Made by a program: the position numbers and the translations under genes. A stretch of DNA of 64,000 nt from Pseudomonas fluorescens (GTDB lineage Bacteria > Pseudomonadota > Gammaproteobacteria > Pseudomonadales > Pseudomonadaceae): NCBI RefSeq assembly GCF_001648775.1, contig NZ_LVEJ01000009.1, positions 2,065-66,064 on the forward strand, read 5' to 3'. This document shows positions 50,451 to 63,947 of this stretch, piece after piece; position 1 is the first letter of the stretch; the number at the start of each line of letters is the position of its first letter. A model generated the notes under the pieces. The model made no database searches and was not told the origin of the DNA. It was given only the letters and a program-made list of their open reading frames with translations.

Positions 50451-53141
50451 TCAGCGCTTTTCGAGCTTATCCGGCAACGGTGCAAACAACGCTTCGATAT
50501 CATCACTCTGCAACTTCCAGTCCCCGGCCTTGCGCCCATCCAGCACGCCCGCCGCCAAGTCGGATTTTTCCTTCTGCAAGTGCTGAATCTTCTCTTCCAC
50601 CGTGCCCCGGGCAATCATCTTGTAGACGAACACCGGCTTTTCCTGGCCAATCCGGTACGCCCGATCCGTCGCCTGATTCTCGGTTGCCGGGTTCCACCAC
50701 GGGTCGTAGTGGATCACGGTGTCCGCCTCCGTCAGGTTCAAGCCGACGCCGCCGGCCTTCAAACTGATGAGAAAGATCTGACGCTTACCGCTCTGGAATT
50801 CCTTCACCGGCGTACGTCGATCGCGGGTCTGGCCAGTCAACAGCGCGTAGGAAACATTGCGTTTTTTCAGCTCCGCTTCGATCAATGAGAGCATCGAGGT
50901 GAACTGCGAAAACAACAGAATCCGCCGACCTTCTTCAAACAGTTCCTCCAGCATCTCCATCAAGCTGTCGAGCTTGCCGGAGGTGCTGCCGCGAGCGGGC
51001 AGGGTGGCGTCGTTGACCAGGCGCAAATCGCAGCAGACCTGACGCAACTTGAGCAGCGCCTCAAGAATGATGATCTGACTGCGCGCCACGCCTTTGCGGG
51101 TGATCTCGTCGCGGACTTTCTTGTCCATCGCCAAACGCATGGTTTCATACACATCGCGCTGCGCTTCGTTGAGGTCGACCCAGTGGATGATTTCAGTTTT
51201 CGGCGGCAGCTCGGTGGCCACCTGTTCCTTGGTGCGGCGTAGCAGAAACGGCTTTATCCGACCGTTCAGGTGTTGAAGTCTGACTTCACTGCCACGCTTT
51301 TCAATCGGCACACGGTAATCGGCGTTGAAGCTTTTCACGTCGCCGAGCCAGCCCGGCAGCAGGAAGTGGAACAGTGACCATAGCTCGCCCAAGTGGTTTT
51401 CCAGCGGCGTGCCACTCAGGCACAGGCGCTGGCGTGCGTTGAGCTCTCGCGCGGCTTGAGCGGCTTTGCTGTTCGGATTCTTGATGTACTGCGCCTCATC
51501 CAGAACCAGCACATGCAACGGTTGCCTGGCCAGACGTTCGACGTCCTTGGGCAGCAGCGCGTAGGTGGTGAGGATCAGGTCGAAATCCGCCAGATTGTCA
51601 AAATGCTTTTTGCGACTGGCGCCATACAGCGCGACCACTTTCAGTTGCGGCGTGAAGTGCGCCGCCTCATCGAGCCAGTTCGGAATCAGGCTGGTCGGCA
51701 TCACCACCATGCATGGCCGATCCAGGCGTCCGGCGTTTTTCTCGCTGAGAATATGCGCCAGGGTCTGTAGGGTTTTACCCAGCCCCATGTCGTCCGCGAG
51801 AATCCCGCCGACCTCCAGTTGCCGTAGCGATTGCATCCAGCTCAAGCCCTCGAGCTGATAAGGACGCAGTGTCGCGTTCAGGTCTTGCGGCGCTTCAGCG
51901 CTGAAATCACGAATGTCGCGCAGGCGTTGCGCGAACGTGCGGATTTGCTCACCGCCCTCCCACAGCAGCGGCAGGCCTTCCAGCGAATTGAGGCGCGTGG
52001 CGTCGGCCTTGCTCAGGCGCAAAGTGGTTTCGCCCGGCTCCTGTAAATAAAACTCGCCGAGCGTCATCAGCACCGGCTTCAATCGGCCCAGTGGCAAAGC
52101 CACCTGCAACGGCCCGTGTTCGCTGTTGCGCTGCGGAATATTCACCAGAATCAACTCGTCATCGCGGCGCCGTGCAAGGCGTTCCGGATTGAGGATTTCC
52201 GCGTGCGAGCGCATCAGGTTGAGCAGGATCGGCAGCAAGCTCAGGCGCTCACCGTTGACGATGATGCCCAGCTCCAGATCAAACCAGTCACGCTCCGGCG
52301 CCTGCTCAACCGTGGCGTACCAGTCATCCACGGCGGTCAGGTCGAAGCCGAATTCCTCGTCGATCTGCAGTTCCCAGCCTTGGCTGCGCAGTTTCGGCAG
52401 GTCGTTGAGGGTGAAGGTCAGCCAGGCGCTGTCATTGACCATTTCGTAGAGCTCGCCGGCGCTTTCCGGCAGGGCTTTACTCTGGCGGGTAGCGATGCGA
52501 AAGCCGAGGATTCTTAACTGTTCGCGGTAGGACTGTTCGACTTCCGGGTGGCGTTTTATCCGCAGCGTCTGGGTTTCCTGACGAATCAGGATGTCGCTGT
52601 TCTTCTGCCCGCTGACGTATTCATCGAGATAGCTGAACGACAGTGCCGCGCGATGCTGAATGTAGCGCTGCATTTTGCCGTTGCGTGGCTCGAACGCGCT
52701 GAACTCGACGCTGGCCAGCCACAGGCGTGGCAACGGCTGCACGTTGTCGACCAGCACTTGCGGTGGCGCTTTCGGGCCACGGTTTTCCAGCACGGCTTGA
52801 AGTTTTTCCAACAGCTCAGCGTCTTTGGCAGCGGCGGGGTAGTCGAGGGTTTCCTGCACTTTGAGCAACACTGCCGCGCAGTGTTTGCAATTGGTGCGCA
52901 CCGGGCAGGTGCAGCCAGCGTCCACCAGCAACAAAGTGCCTTTGGCTGACTCGCGAAGATGAATGGTCTGACGGTAAACGTTACCGCCAGAGCCTTCGCA
53001 ACTGGCGGTAATCGTTGCATCGCCGACCTGGGCGATACGTACCCGGTTTTCCACGGCGTAGCGACGGCCACGCTCCAGGCTCTGTTCCTTGAATCGGCTG
53101 ACCCAGGAGGGCGCCAACGGTTTACTCAGCGGCGGGTTCAT
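50451..53141 (-). CDS. SNF2-family DNA-dependent ATPase with SWIM zinc finger
   Basis: 896 residues. An N-terminal SWIM-type zinc finger has CTCPVRTNCKHCAAVL (about residues 75-90). The C-terminal half is a SNF2 motor: motif I ADDMGLGKTLQTL, DEAQ box VLVLDEAQYIKN, motif III LCLSGTPLENHLGELWS and motif VI ATDRAYRIGQEKPVFVYK. Such proteins remodel protein-DNA complexes, with RapA acting on RNA polymerase; this SWIM-containing subgroup has no settled function. It starts 11 bases after the csiV-like stop and is likely co-transcribed with mfd, which suggests a link to transcription or repair (inference). Confidence 0.9.
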   Translation of the reverse strand: MNPPLSKPLAPSWVSRFKEQSLERGRRYAVENRVRIAQVGDATITASCEGSGGNVYRQTIHLRESAKGTLLLVDAGCTCPVRTNCKHCAAVLLKVQETLDYPAAAKDAELLEKLQAVLENRGPKAPPQVLVDNVQPLPRLWLASVEFSAFEPRNGKMQRYIQHRAALSFSYLDEYVSGQKNSDILIRQETQTLRIKRHPEVEQSYREQLRILGFRIATRQSKALPESAGELYEMVNDSAWLTFTLNDLPKLRSQGWELQIDEEFGFDLTAVDDWYATVEQAPERDWFDLELGIIVNGERLSLLPILLNLMRSHAEILNPERLARRRDDELILVNIPQRNSEHGPLQVALPLGRLKPVLMTLGEFYLQEPGETTLRLSKADATRLNSLEGLPLLWEGGEQIRTFAQRLRDIRDFSAEAPQDLNATLRPYQLEGLSWMQSLRQLEVGGILADDMGLGKTLQTLAHILSEKNAGRLDRPCMVVMPTSLIPNWLDEAAHFTPQLKVVALYGASRKKHFDNLADFDLILTTYALLPKDVERLARQPLHVLVLDEAQYIKNPNSKAAQAARELNARQRLCLSGTPLENHLGELWSLFHFLLPGWLGDVKSFNADYRVPIEKRGSEVRLQHLNGRIKPFLLRRTKEQVATELPPKTEIIHWVDLNEAQRDVYETMRLAMDKKVRDEITRKGVARSQIIILEALLKLRQVCCDLRLVNDATLPARGSTSGKLDSLMEMLEELFEEGRRILLFSQFTSMLSLIEAELKKRNVSYALLTGQTRDRRTPVKEFQSGKRQIFLISLKAGGVGLNLTEADTVIHYDPWWNPATENQATDRAYRIGQEKPVFVYKMIARGTVEEKIQHLQKEKSDLAAGVLDGRKAGDWKLQSDDIEALFAPLPDKLEKR

Positions 53142-53152
53142 AAGGACTTCGA

Positions 53153-53719
53153 TCAGTCCGGAATCGCTTCAGGCGCTTCCCGTGGCGCAGGCGCGGTCAG
53201 GGAAGTGATCTTGATCAGCAGGGCCAGATGGCCGTTGTCGAGATAGTTGAGTTGGCCGTTCTTGGTGTGGCTGTCCTGTTTCAGGCGCTCGCTGGCGGTG
53301 ACCAGGCCATTGGCGTCGATCTGATTGACCCAGAAGTCGGCAGTCACGTCGGTGAAACGTCCGAGCTTCATCTCCAGCGTGCCTTCGATCGGGAACTGGC
53401 CGAACTGTTCCTGGCCATCGCTGACCGCGACTTTTGCCGGTGCTTCGCCAAGGGTTTGCTGCCAGGCCTTGTGCATCAGCACGCTGTAATCGCCGCTGGC
53501 GGTGAGTTTAGTCACCACGTCATTCAGCGCAGGTGTGCGTTTGCTGTCATCGCCCAGGCGCTGAGCGCCAGCGGCCCAGTCTTCCGGCGCGGCGCGGCTG
53601 ACGATCGCCGGTACGGCGTTCTGCCGGACCAGAATCATTTCGACCTGATACAGGTCATCGGCAAACGCCAGCGGTGCTACGAAAGTGAGTAGCAAAGTCA
53701 GTGAGCGAAACAGGCGCAT
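53153..53719 (-). CDS. CsiV-family periplasmic protein
   Basis: 188 residues with a signal peptide (MRLFRSLTLLLTFVAPLAFA, then DDLYQVEMIL). The opening YQVEMILVRQNA and later VLMHKAWQQTL and GTLEMKLGRFTDVTADFW are typical of CsiV, which in Vibrio binds peptidoglycan and activates a D-amino-acid-sensitive hydrolase. The presence of an equivalent partner here is not shown. The frame opens 13 codons earlier; ATG 53719 begins the signal peptide. It lies 10 bases after mfd. Confidence 0.7.
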   Translation of the reverse strand: MRLFRSLTLLLTFVAPLAFADDLYQVEMILVRQNAVPAIVSRAAPEDWAAGAQRLGDDSKRTPALNDVVTKLTASGDYSVLMHKAWQQTLGEAPAKVAVSDGQEQFGQFPIEGTLEMKLGRFTDVTADFWVNQIDANGLVTASERLKQDSHTKNGQLNYLDNGHLALLIKITSLTAPAPREAPEAIPD

Positions 53720-53729
53720 GCGGCGTCCT

Positions 53730-57179
<3,450 letters not shown>

Positions 57180-57548
57180 GGAAGGTTGAGCTCCAGGCTT
57201 TGCGACAAAGTCGGTAATTGTAGCGGCGTCCGGTGCCGCCTGTCAGTTGCAGACTACGTCTATCTTCGTTGTTTGGACGAAATGTAGTGGTAACCATAAA
57301 AACCAGGCGTTTTTTAGCGATTATGTAGTGCCGAAAGTGGCTGGTGTTACGGAGGGTTACAGACATCGTCTAACAGTCGTCGAAAAATTGACTGCGCTGA
57401 AAGCCCCGGTTTTACTGGGCTGGAGAGAGGCGTAATTTTTTTGAACGGAATTTTGTTACCGATTGCGCGACAAGCGCGCATTGCTACAAGAGGTTGTCGG
57501 CGGCATAATGTAGCCCCTTTTTTCTGCCCCTACATGTGGAAGGTTACC
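57180..57548. other. Control region between mfd and gap
   Basis: 369 bases between divergent starts. A possible gap promoter has TTGCTA (57481) and TAATGT (57506) 19 bp apart, directly after GCGCGACAAGCGCGC, a small dyad near 57465. No HexR-type TTGT-N7/8-ACAA box is clear. I see no gene. Confidence 0.4.
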
Positions 57549-58997
57549 GTGACTCAGAAGCCCGACCAGTGTCTTGGTGAATGGATCGACCGTGAAGCAC
57601 TCGCAGAAGCGATGATTCCGCTAATCGGTCAGCTCTACCGCAATAACAACGTGGTGAGCTCGATCTATGGCCGCAGCCTGATCAACCAGTCTGTCATCGC
57701 GATTCTCAAAGCTCACCGCTTTGCGCGCCACCGTTCTTCCGATGACAGCGAACTCTCCGTCCACGAAACATTCCCACTGCTCAAAGCCATGAGCGAGCTC
57801 AAGCTCGGCGCGGCTTCGGTAGATCTGGGCAAGTTGGCGTTCAAATTCCGCAACGAAGGCAACGGCCGCAGCGCCGAGCAGTTCGTTCGTGAAGAGATGG
57901 CTGATGTGGTTGGCCAGCAAAACGCTTCCGCACGTAAAGGCACCGACGTTGTGCTGTACGGCTTCGGTCGTATCGGCCGTCTGCTGGCGCGCATCCTGAT
58001 CGAAAAAACCGGTGGTGGCGACGGCCTGCGTCTGCGCGCCATCGTCGTGCGCAAAGGCGCCGAAAACGACCTGACCAAACGCGCCAGCCTGCTGCGTCGC
58101 GATTCGGTGCATGGTTCGTTCAACGGCACCATTACCATCGACGAAGAAAACAACACCATCACCGCCAACGGTAACCTGATCCAGGTGATCTACGCGAAGA
58201 ACCCGACTGAAGTGGATTACACCCAGTACGGCATCAAAGACGCGCTGCTGGTGGACAACACCGGTGTATGGCGTGACGCTGATGGCCTGGGCCAGCACTT
58301 GCAGTGCCCGGGTATCGACCGCGTGGTTCTGACCGCACCTGGCAAAGGCAAGCTGAAGAACATCGTGCACGGCATCAACCACGGTGAAATCACCGCTGAT
58401 GACAAGATCGTCTCCGCCGCTTCCTGCACCACCAACGCCATCGTGCCGGTGCTGAAAGCGGTAAATGACAAGTTCGGCATCATCAACGGTCACGTCGAAA
58501 CCGTTCACTCGTACACCAACGACCAGAACCTGATCGACAACTTCCACAAGGGCGATCGTCGTGGTCGTAGCGCCGCGCTGAACATGGTGATCACCGAGAC
58601 CGGTGCTGCCACCGCTGCTGCCAAGGCCCTGCCTGAGCTGGCCGGCAAGCTGACCGGTAACGCGATCCGTGTGCCGACGCCGAACGTGTCGATGGCCATT
58701 CTCAACCTCAACCTTGAGAAAGCCGCCACCCGTGAAGAGATGAACGAGTACCTGCGCTACATGGCGCTGCACTCCGATCTGCACAAGCAAATCGACTTCG
58801 TCAACTCGCAGGAAGTGGTTTCGACTGACTTCGTCGGTTCGCGTCACGCCGGTGTGGTCGACGCTGAGGCGACCATCGTGCAGGACAACCGCGTTGTTCT
58901 GTACGTCTGGTACGACAACGAGTTCGGTTACAGCTGCCAGGTGATCCGCGTGATGGAAGACATGGCTGATGTGAATCCGCCAGCGTTCCCGCGCTAA
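57549..58997 (+). CDS. gap: Glyceraldehyde-3-phosphate dehydrogenase, long form
   Basis: 482 residues: an extra N-terminal segment of about 125 residues (GEWIDREALAEAMIPLIGQL and on) before the standard GAPDH fold, as in the long pseudomonad enzyme. The NAD motif is VLYGFGRIGRLLARIL; the catalytic cysteine lies in SAASCTTNAIVPVL with the histidine in HSYTNDQ. It acts in central carbon metabolism in the cytoplasm. GTG 57549 is preceded by GGAAGG at five bases and fits the family start; the frame is open further upstream. A terminator follows. Confidence 0.94.
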   Translation: MTQKPDQCLGEWIDREALAEAMIPLIGQLYRNNNVVSSIYGRSLINQSVIAILKAHRFARHRSSDDSELSVHETFPLLKAMSELKLGAASVDLGKLAFKFRNEGNGRSAEQFVREEMADVVGQQNASARKGTDVVLYGFGRIGRLLARILIEKTGGGDGLRLRAIVVRKGAENDLTKRASLLRRDSVHGSFNGTITIDEENNTITANGNLIQVIYAKNPTEVDYTQYGIKDALLVDNTGVWRDADGLGQHLQCPGIDRVVLTAPGKGKLKNIVHGINHGEITADDKIVSAASCTTNAIVPVLKAVNDKFGIINGHVETVHSYTNDQNLIDNFHKGDRRGRSAALNMVITETGAATAAAKALPELAGKLTGNAIRVPTPNVSMAILNLNLEKAATREEMNEYLRYMALHSDLHKQIDFVNSQEVVSTDFVGSRHAGVVDAEATIVQDNRVVLYVWYDNEFGYSCQVIRVMEDMADVNPPAFPR

Positions 58998-59013
58998 GCG
59001 ATAGCTGCACATG

Positions 59014-59044
59014 AAAACGCCCCGACCTAGGTCGGGGCGTTTTT
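59014..59044 (+). terminator. Intrinsic terminator after gap
   Basis: AAAACGCCCCGACC-TA-GGTCGGGGCGTTTTT, a near-perfect palindrome 17 bases after the gap stop. Confidence 0.95.
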
Positions 59045-59084
59045 GTTTGTGTGCCTTTTAAAGCTGTGTTGTCAGTGCTGGCCC

Positions 59085-59164
59085 GTTCGCGAGCAGGCTC
59101 GTTCCCACACTGGATCTGTGTCGTTCAGAAAATCCCCTGTGGGAGCGAGCCTGCTCGCGAAAGC
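59085..59164. repeat. REP doublet (REPIN)
   Basis: TTCGCGAGCAGGCTCGTTCC and, 40 bases on, GTGGGAGCGAGCCTGCTCGC, between gap and the MFS gene. Confidence 0.9.
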
Positions 59165-59167
59165 GTC

Positions 59168-60469
59168 CTATCGGGCGCCGCCGGGCACGGCTGCTTGCGC
59201 GGTACGCAGTTCGTGCTTGTTGCCATGGAACAACACCAACGTCGCAATCAACCCCAATACCGCCGCACCACTGAGCCAGATCCCCGGCGCAGCCTTGTTA
59301 TCCAGCACATGAATCAGATACGTACACGCCGCCGGGGTAAACCCGCCGAAGGTTGCCGTCGCCAAGCTGTAGGCCAGCGAGAAGCCGGTCGTACGCACTT
59401 CCACCGGCATGATCTCGGTCAGCGCCACCACCATCGCGCCGTTGTACGAGCCGTAGAGGAACGACAGCCACAACTCGACGATCAGCAAATGGCTGAAGCT
59501 CGGATTCGCCACCAGCCACGACAGGGCGGGGTAAGCGGTGAGAATCGCCAGAATCGTCGCCGCGAGCAGTAAGGGTTTGCGTCCAATCTTGTCAGATACC
59601 GCGCCCATCACCGGCAACCAGAAGAAGTTCGACAGACCGATGCACACCGTCACCAGCAACGCATCGAAGTCCGACAGGTGCAACTCAGCCTTGCCGAAGG
59701 TCGGGGTGTACGCGGTGATCAGGTAGAAGGACACCGTGGTCATCACCACCAACGCCATGCCGGCGATGACGATGCCAAAGTTCTGACCGATCGAGCGGAC
59801 AATTTCCTGCAGGGTAGGGCGATGTTTCCGTGCCTGGAATTCCGGGGTTTCCTCAAGCGAACGACGAATGACGAAGATCACCGGCACAATCATGCAGCCG
59901 ATCAGGAACGGCACGCGCCAGCCCCAATCGCCCATTTGTTCCGGGCTCAGCCAATGGTTCAGGCCGACCCCGAGCAACCCGGCGAACACCACCGCTGCTT
60001 GCTGACTCGCAGACTGCCAGCTGACGAAGAAGCCCTTGCGGCCGGGCGTGGCGATCTCCGCCAGATACACCGACACGCCGCCCAGTTCCACGCCCGCCGA
60101 AAACCCTTGCAGCAAGCGGCCAAACAGCACGATCAGCGGCGCAGCGACGCCGAGGGTCGCGTAGCCCGGCACGCAGGCAATCAGCACCGTGCCGGCCGCC
60201 ATCAGCGCCAACGTGATAATCAGGCCTTGGCGACGACCATGGCGGTCTATATAAGCGCCAAGGAAAATCGCCCCCAGCGGACGCATGAGGAAGCCGGCAC
60301 CGAAGGTTGCCAGCGAAAGCATCAGCGAGGCGAAGGCGCTGTCGGTCGGGAAGAAGGTCTTGGCGATGGCCGTGGCATAGAAGCCGTAGACCATGAAGTC
60401 GAACATTTCGAGGAAGTTGCCGCTGACAACGCGAAAAATCGCTTTGCCTTTGCCCGTGGTGGAGGACAT
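59168..60469 (-). CDS. MFS carboxylate:proton symporter (citrate/tricarballylate type)
   Basis: 433 residues with twelve predicted membrane helices. The opening [20 protein letters not shown] and the loop 2-3 motif [10 protein letters not shown] are typical of the metabolite:H+ symporter group, and the whole resembles the citrate and tricarballylate carriers CitA/TcuC. Its place in the inner membrane is clear; the substrate is inferred from resemblance. It lies where P. aeruginosa has nqr genes between gap and apbE. Confidence 0.82.
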   Translation of the reverse strand: MSSTTGKGKAIFRVVSGNFLEMFDFMVYGFYATAIAKTFFPTDSAFASLMLSLATFGAGFLMRPLGAIFLGAYIDRHGRRQGLIITLALMAAGTVLIACVPGYATLGVAAPLIVLFGRLLQGFSAGVELGGVSVYLAEIATPGRKGFFVSWQSASQQAAVVFAGLLGVGLNHWLSPEQMGDWGWRVPFLIGCMIVPVIFVIRRSLEETPEFQARKHRPTLQEIVRSIGQNFGIVIAGMALVVMTTVSFYLITAYTPTFGKAELHLSDFDALLVTVCIGLSNFFWLPVMGAVSDKIGRKPLLLAATILAILTAYPALSWLVANPSFSHLLIVELWLSFLYGSYNGAMVVALTEIMPVEVRTTGFSLAYSLATATFGGFTPAACTYLIHVLDNKAAPGIWLSGAAVLGLIATLVLFHGNKHELRTAQAAVPGGAR

Positions 60470-60559
60470 GTTCAGGTACTCACTATTGGATTTTGTATAA
60501 AGATGTTGCAGATCCTTTAATTCATAATGGCCGCCGTGGTTTTACGGAGAGATGAATAA

Positions 60560-61576
60560 TTGTTCACTGGACGGTTGCCTGGACTTGTGATTTTGGCTGG
60601 CGTATTGGCTGGCTGCGGGAGTGGCGACTCCATGGAAGCTTTCGGCGGGCCGACCATGGGCAGCACCTATTCAATCAAGTACGTGCGCCACGCCGGCATG
60701 CCCGAATCAACCCAGGTTCGCAGTGAAGTGGAGCGCATCCTCGGCGAAGTCGATCAGCAGCTGTCGACTTACCGCAATGATTCGGACATCGAGCGCTTCA
60801 ACGCTTTGCCCGCCAACAGCTGTCAGAAAATGCCTGCGTCGGTGCTCGAATTGGTCGGTGTCGGCCAGCAACTGTCAGCGCAAAGCGAAGGCTCCTACGA
60901 CCTCACCGTCGAGCCGCTGATGAATCTCTGGGGCTTCGGCCCGCAAGGTCGCGAAGAGAAGGTCCCCGACGCTACAGCGCTGGCCGCAGTCATGCAGCGG
61001 GTCGGTTATCGACATCTGCGCATCGATGGCGAGCAGTTGTGCAAGGATGCGGCGGTGGAAGTCGACTTCAACAGCATCGCCGCCGGGTATGCCGTCGACA
61101 CCATTGCGGCACGGCTCGATGCCATGGGCATCCACGATTACCTCGCTGAAGCCACGGGGGAGCTCAAGGCCAAGGGCCGCAAGCTCGACGGTTCATCGTG
61201 GCGCATCGCCCTGGAAGAGCCTCGTGATGATCAGCAGGTCGCCGAGCGCATTATCAATGTCGACGGCTACGGCGTTTCCACCTCCGGCGACTACCGCAAC
61301 TATTTCCTGCAGGACGGTCGGCGCTATTCCCACACCTTCGATGCCCGCACCGGTGCGCCCGTCCTACACGACCTGGCGTCAGTCACGGTGATTCATCCTT
61401 CAGCGCTGATGGCCGATGGACTATCGACGCTGTTGCTTATTCTCGGCCCGGAAAGGGCGTGGGACTATGCCGAAAAACATGACATTGGTGCATTCTTTGT
61501 GATTCGTGCCGATACAGGTTTTGTCATCCGCACCAGTCAGGCTTTCGAGCGCCTCAGTGGCGCAAAAACTGACTGA
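60560..61576 (+). CDS. apbE: FAD:protein FMN transferase (ApbE lipoprotein)
   Basis: 338 residues. A lipoprotein signal (LVILAGVLAGC) precedes the ApbE domain, with GGPTMGSTYSIKY at its start, EVDQQLSTYRNDSDIERFN, VDFNSIAAGYAVD and the metal-binding YSHTFDARTGAPV. The enzyme attaches FMN to a threonine of membrane flavoproteins such as NqrB/C or RnfD/G in the periplasm. TTG 60560 seems to be the start, with GGAGAG about ten bases upstream; the ATG just before it is in another frame. No nqr or rnf gene is in the window. Confidence 0.88.
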   Translation: MFTGRLPGLVILAGVLAGCGSGDSMEAFGGPTMGSTYSIKYVRHAGMPESTQVRSEVERILGEVDQQLSTYRNDSDIERFNALPANSCQKMPASVLELVGVGQQLSAQSEGSYDLTVEPLMNLWGFGPQGREEKVPDATALAAVMQRVGYRHLRIDGEQLCKDAAVEVDFNSIAAGYAVDTIAARLDAMGIHDYLAEATGELKAKGRKLDGSSWRIALEEPRDDQQVAERIINVDGYGVSTSGDYRNYFLQDGRRYSHTFDARTGAPVLHDLASVTVIHPSALMADGLSTLLLILGPERAWDYAEKHDIGAFFVIRADTGFVIRTSQAFERLSGAKTD

Positions 61577-61773
61577 GAACAATACGAAAGCTGGCGTTGT
61601 AGTGCAGGCAAAAGTAGCCTACGACGCGACCAAGGGTTAATGTGCGCGGCGTTGACGCTTCTATAGACTGTGTCCGGGTTCTTGATTGACCCCCAATTGT
61701 TCCTTCGCGCCGCCGTTCGGCGTGATTTAGCCGTAGGTGCTGCTGGCACCGCGGCCTGTTCTGAGGAGTACGC

Positions 61774-63168
61774 ATGGCTGTCTACAACTACGACGTGGTG
61801 GTGCTGGGTTCCGGCCCGGCGGGAGAAGGCGCGGCAATGAACGCCGCCAAAGCAGGGCGCAAGGTCGCGATGGTCGACAGCCGTCGCCAGGTCGGCGGCA
61901 ACTGCACCCACCTCGGCACCATTCCGTCCAAGGCACTGCGTCACTCGGTGCGGCAGATCATGCAGTTCAACACTAACCCTATGTTCCGGGCGATCGGCGA
62001 GCCACGCTGGTTCTCCTTCCCGGACGTGTTGAAAAGCGCCGAAAAGGTTATTTCCAAACAAGTCGCTTCGCGCACCGGCTACTACGCCCGTAACCGCGTC
62101 GACGTGTTCTTTGGCACCGGCAGCTTCGCCGACGAGCAAACCATCGAAGTGGTCTGCGCCAACGGCGTGGTCGAGAAGCTGGTGGCCAAGCACATCATCA
62201 TCGCCACCGGTTCGCGCCCATATCGCCCGGCGGACATCGATTTCCACCACCCGCGTATCTACGATAGCGACACTATCCTCAGTCTCGGCCACACCCCGCG
62301 CAAACTGATCGTTTACGGCGCCGGCGTGATCGGTTGCGAATACGCGTCGATCTTCAGTGGTCTGGGTGTGCTGGTCGAACTGGTCGATAACCGTGGTCAG
62401 TTGCTGAGCTTCCTCGACTCGGAAATCTCCCAGGCGTTGAGCTACCACTTCAGCAACAACAACATCACCGTGCGCCACAACGAAGATTACGATCGCGTTG
62501 AAGGTGTCGACAACGGTGTGATCCTGCACCTGAAATCGGGCAAGAAAATCAAGGCCGACGCCTTGCTCTGGTGCAACGGGCGTACTGGTAACACCGATCA
62601 GTTGGGTCTGGAAAACATCGGCGTCAAGGTCAACAGCCGTGGCCAGATCGAAGTCGACGAGGCTTACCGCACCTGCGTGCCGAACATCTACGGTGCCGGT
62701 GACGTGATCGGCTGGCCGAGCCTGGCCAGTGCCGCCCACGACCAAGGCCGTTCGGCCGCTGGCAGCATCGTTGATAACGGTAGCTGGCGTTTCGTCAATG
62801 ACGTGCCAACCGGCATCTACACCATTCCGGAGATCAGCTCGATCGGCAAGAACGAGCAGGAGCTGACCCAGGCCAAAGTGCCGTACGAAGTCGGCAAGGC
62901 GTTCTTCAAAAGCATGGCGCGAGCGCAGATCGCCGGCGAGCCGCAAGGCATGCTGAAGATCCTGTTCCACCGTGAAACCCTGGAAGTGCTGGGCGTTCAC
63001 TGCTTCGGTTATCAGGCGTCGGAGATCGTCCACATCGGTCAGGCGATCATGAGCCAGCCGGGCGAACTGAACACTCTGAAGTACTTCGTCAACACCACGT
63101 TCAACTACCCGACCATGGCTGAAGCCTATCGGGTAGCGGCGTACGACGGCCTCAACCGGCTTTTTTGA
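61774..63168 (+). CDS. sthA: Soluble pyridine nucleotide transhydrogenase
   Basis: 464 residues of the flavoprotein disulfide reductase fold. The FAD motif is [20 protein letters not shown] and the NAD(P) motif [20 protein letters not shown]. The usual redox pair is incomplete, CTHLGT in place of CxxxxC, which is normal for SthA and is why it is not a reductase of disulfides. It transfers hydride between NADPH and NAD+ in the cytoplasm. GAGGAG precedes ATG 61774. It lies about 200 bases after apbE. Confidence 0.95.
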   Translation: MAVYNYDVVVLGSGPAGEGAAMNAAKAGRKVAMVDSRRQVGGNCTHLGTIPSKALRHSVRQIMQFNTNPMFRAIGEPRWFSFPDVLKSAEKVISKQVASRTGYYARNRVDVFFGTGSFADEQTIEVVCANGVVEKLVAKHIIIATGSRPYRPADIDFHHPRIYDSDTILSLGHTPRKLIVYGAGVIGCEYASIFSGLGVLVELVDNRGQLLSFLDSEISQALSYHFSNNNITVRHNEDYDRVEGVDNGVILHLKSGKKIKADALLWCNGRTGNTDQLGLENIGVKVNSRGQIEVDEAYRTCVPNIYGAGDVIGWPSLASAAHDQGRSAAGSIVDNGSWRFVNDVPTGIYTIPEISSIGKNEQELTQAKVPYEVGKAFFKSMARAQIAGEPQGMLKILFHRETLEVLGVHCFGYQASEIVHIGQAIMSQPGELNTLKYFVNTTFNYPTMAEAYRVAAYDGLNRLF

Positions 63169-63210
63169 CGGGCTCCGGCCGGTGGCCTGAGCCGGCCGGG
63201 GAGACCGATT

Positions 63211-63933
63211 TCAGCAATTCTCGAGCGTGGCAGTGGCCAAACCGGGAAAGTCTGTAATCAGGCTGTCAACGCCGAAGTCGGCGAGTCTGCGCATCAGCGC
63301 AGGCTCGTTGACGGTCCATACCGACACATGCAGCCCCTGACGCTGCGCCTTCTGCAGGCGTTCCGGCGTACACAGGGTCCAGTTCAGCGCAAGAATCTCA
63401 CAGCCATAGCTCGCCGCGACCTTCAACGGGTCGAGCCAGGCGTATTCGGCGACCAGCCCCCGCGATACATCCGGCACCAGATCCAGCGCCGCTTTCAACA
63501 CTTCCCGCGAACTCGAGGTGATCGTCACCTTGTCGAGCAAGCCATGCCGTTGGGCCATTTCACGAATCGCCAGCACCGTAGTTGCCGCACGCGTGCGTGA
63601 AGCGCTTTTCACCTCCAACTGCCAGTGCTCGAAATCGCACTTCTCGAACAACTCTTCCAGCGTTGGAATCGGGCACGGCTTGATCCAGCCCGGACCACCC
63701 TTGCGCGCGTCGTAAGTCACCAGCTCGGCAGCGGTGTGCTCGACGACCTTGCCGCGCCGCTCCGTGGTGCGTTTGAGGGTCGGGTCGTGGATGACCATCA
63801 ACTCGCCGTCCTTGGACAGGTGCAGATCGAGTTCGCAGCGGCGCACGCCGTGCTTGAGACATTCCTGAAAACTGCTCAGGGTGTTTTCCGGTGCTTCGCC
63901 CTTGGCGCCGCGGTGGCCGTAGATGAGGGTCAC
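63211..63933 (-). CDS. Glycerophosphodiester phosphodiesterase
   Basis: 240 residues without a signal peptide, so a cytoplasmic UgpQ-like form. The catalytic pattern is visible: YGHRGAKGEAPENTL, then CELDLHLSKDGELMVIHDP and the later LEVK. It hydrolyses glycerophosphodiesters to glycerol-3-phosphate and an alcohol, with a divalent metal. The ATG at 63933 has AAGGAAG upstream. It is convergent with sthA and lies 14 bases after the end of the next gene on the same strand. Confidence 0.9.
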   Translation of the reverse strand: MTLIYGHRGAKGEAPENTLSSFQECLKHGVRRCELDLHLSKDGELMVIHDPTLKRTTERRGKVVEHTAAELVTYDARKGGPGWIKPCPIPTLEELFEKCDFEHWQLEVKSASRTRAATTVLAIREMAQRHGLLDKVTITSSSREVLKAALDLVPDVSRGLVAEYAWLDPLKVAASYGCEILALNWTLCTPERLQKAQRQGLHVSVWTVNEPALMRRLADFGVDSLITDFPGLATATLENC

Positions 63934-63947
63934 GGTTCTTCCTTAAA

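Noticed and set aside
57441..57548. Longer gap start upstream of 57549
   Set aside because: The extra residues do not look like coding sequence, and GTG 57549 has a good ribosome binding site and fits the family start.
61774..63168. Missing second redox cysteine in sthA taken as a defect
   Set aside because: The Thr in CTHLGT is normal in SthA enzymes, which do not use a disulfide.
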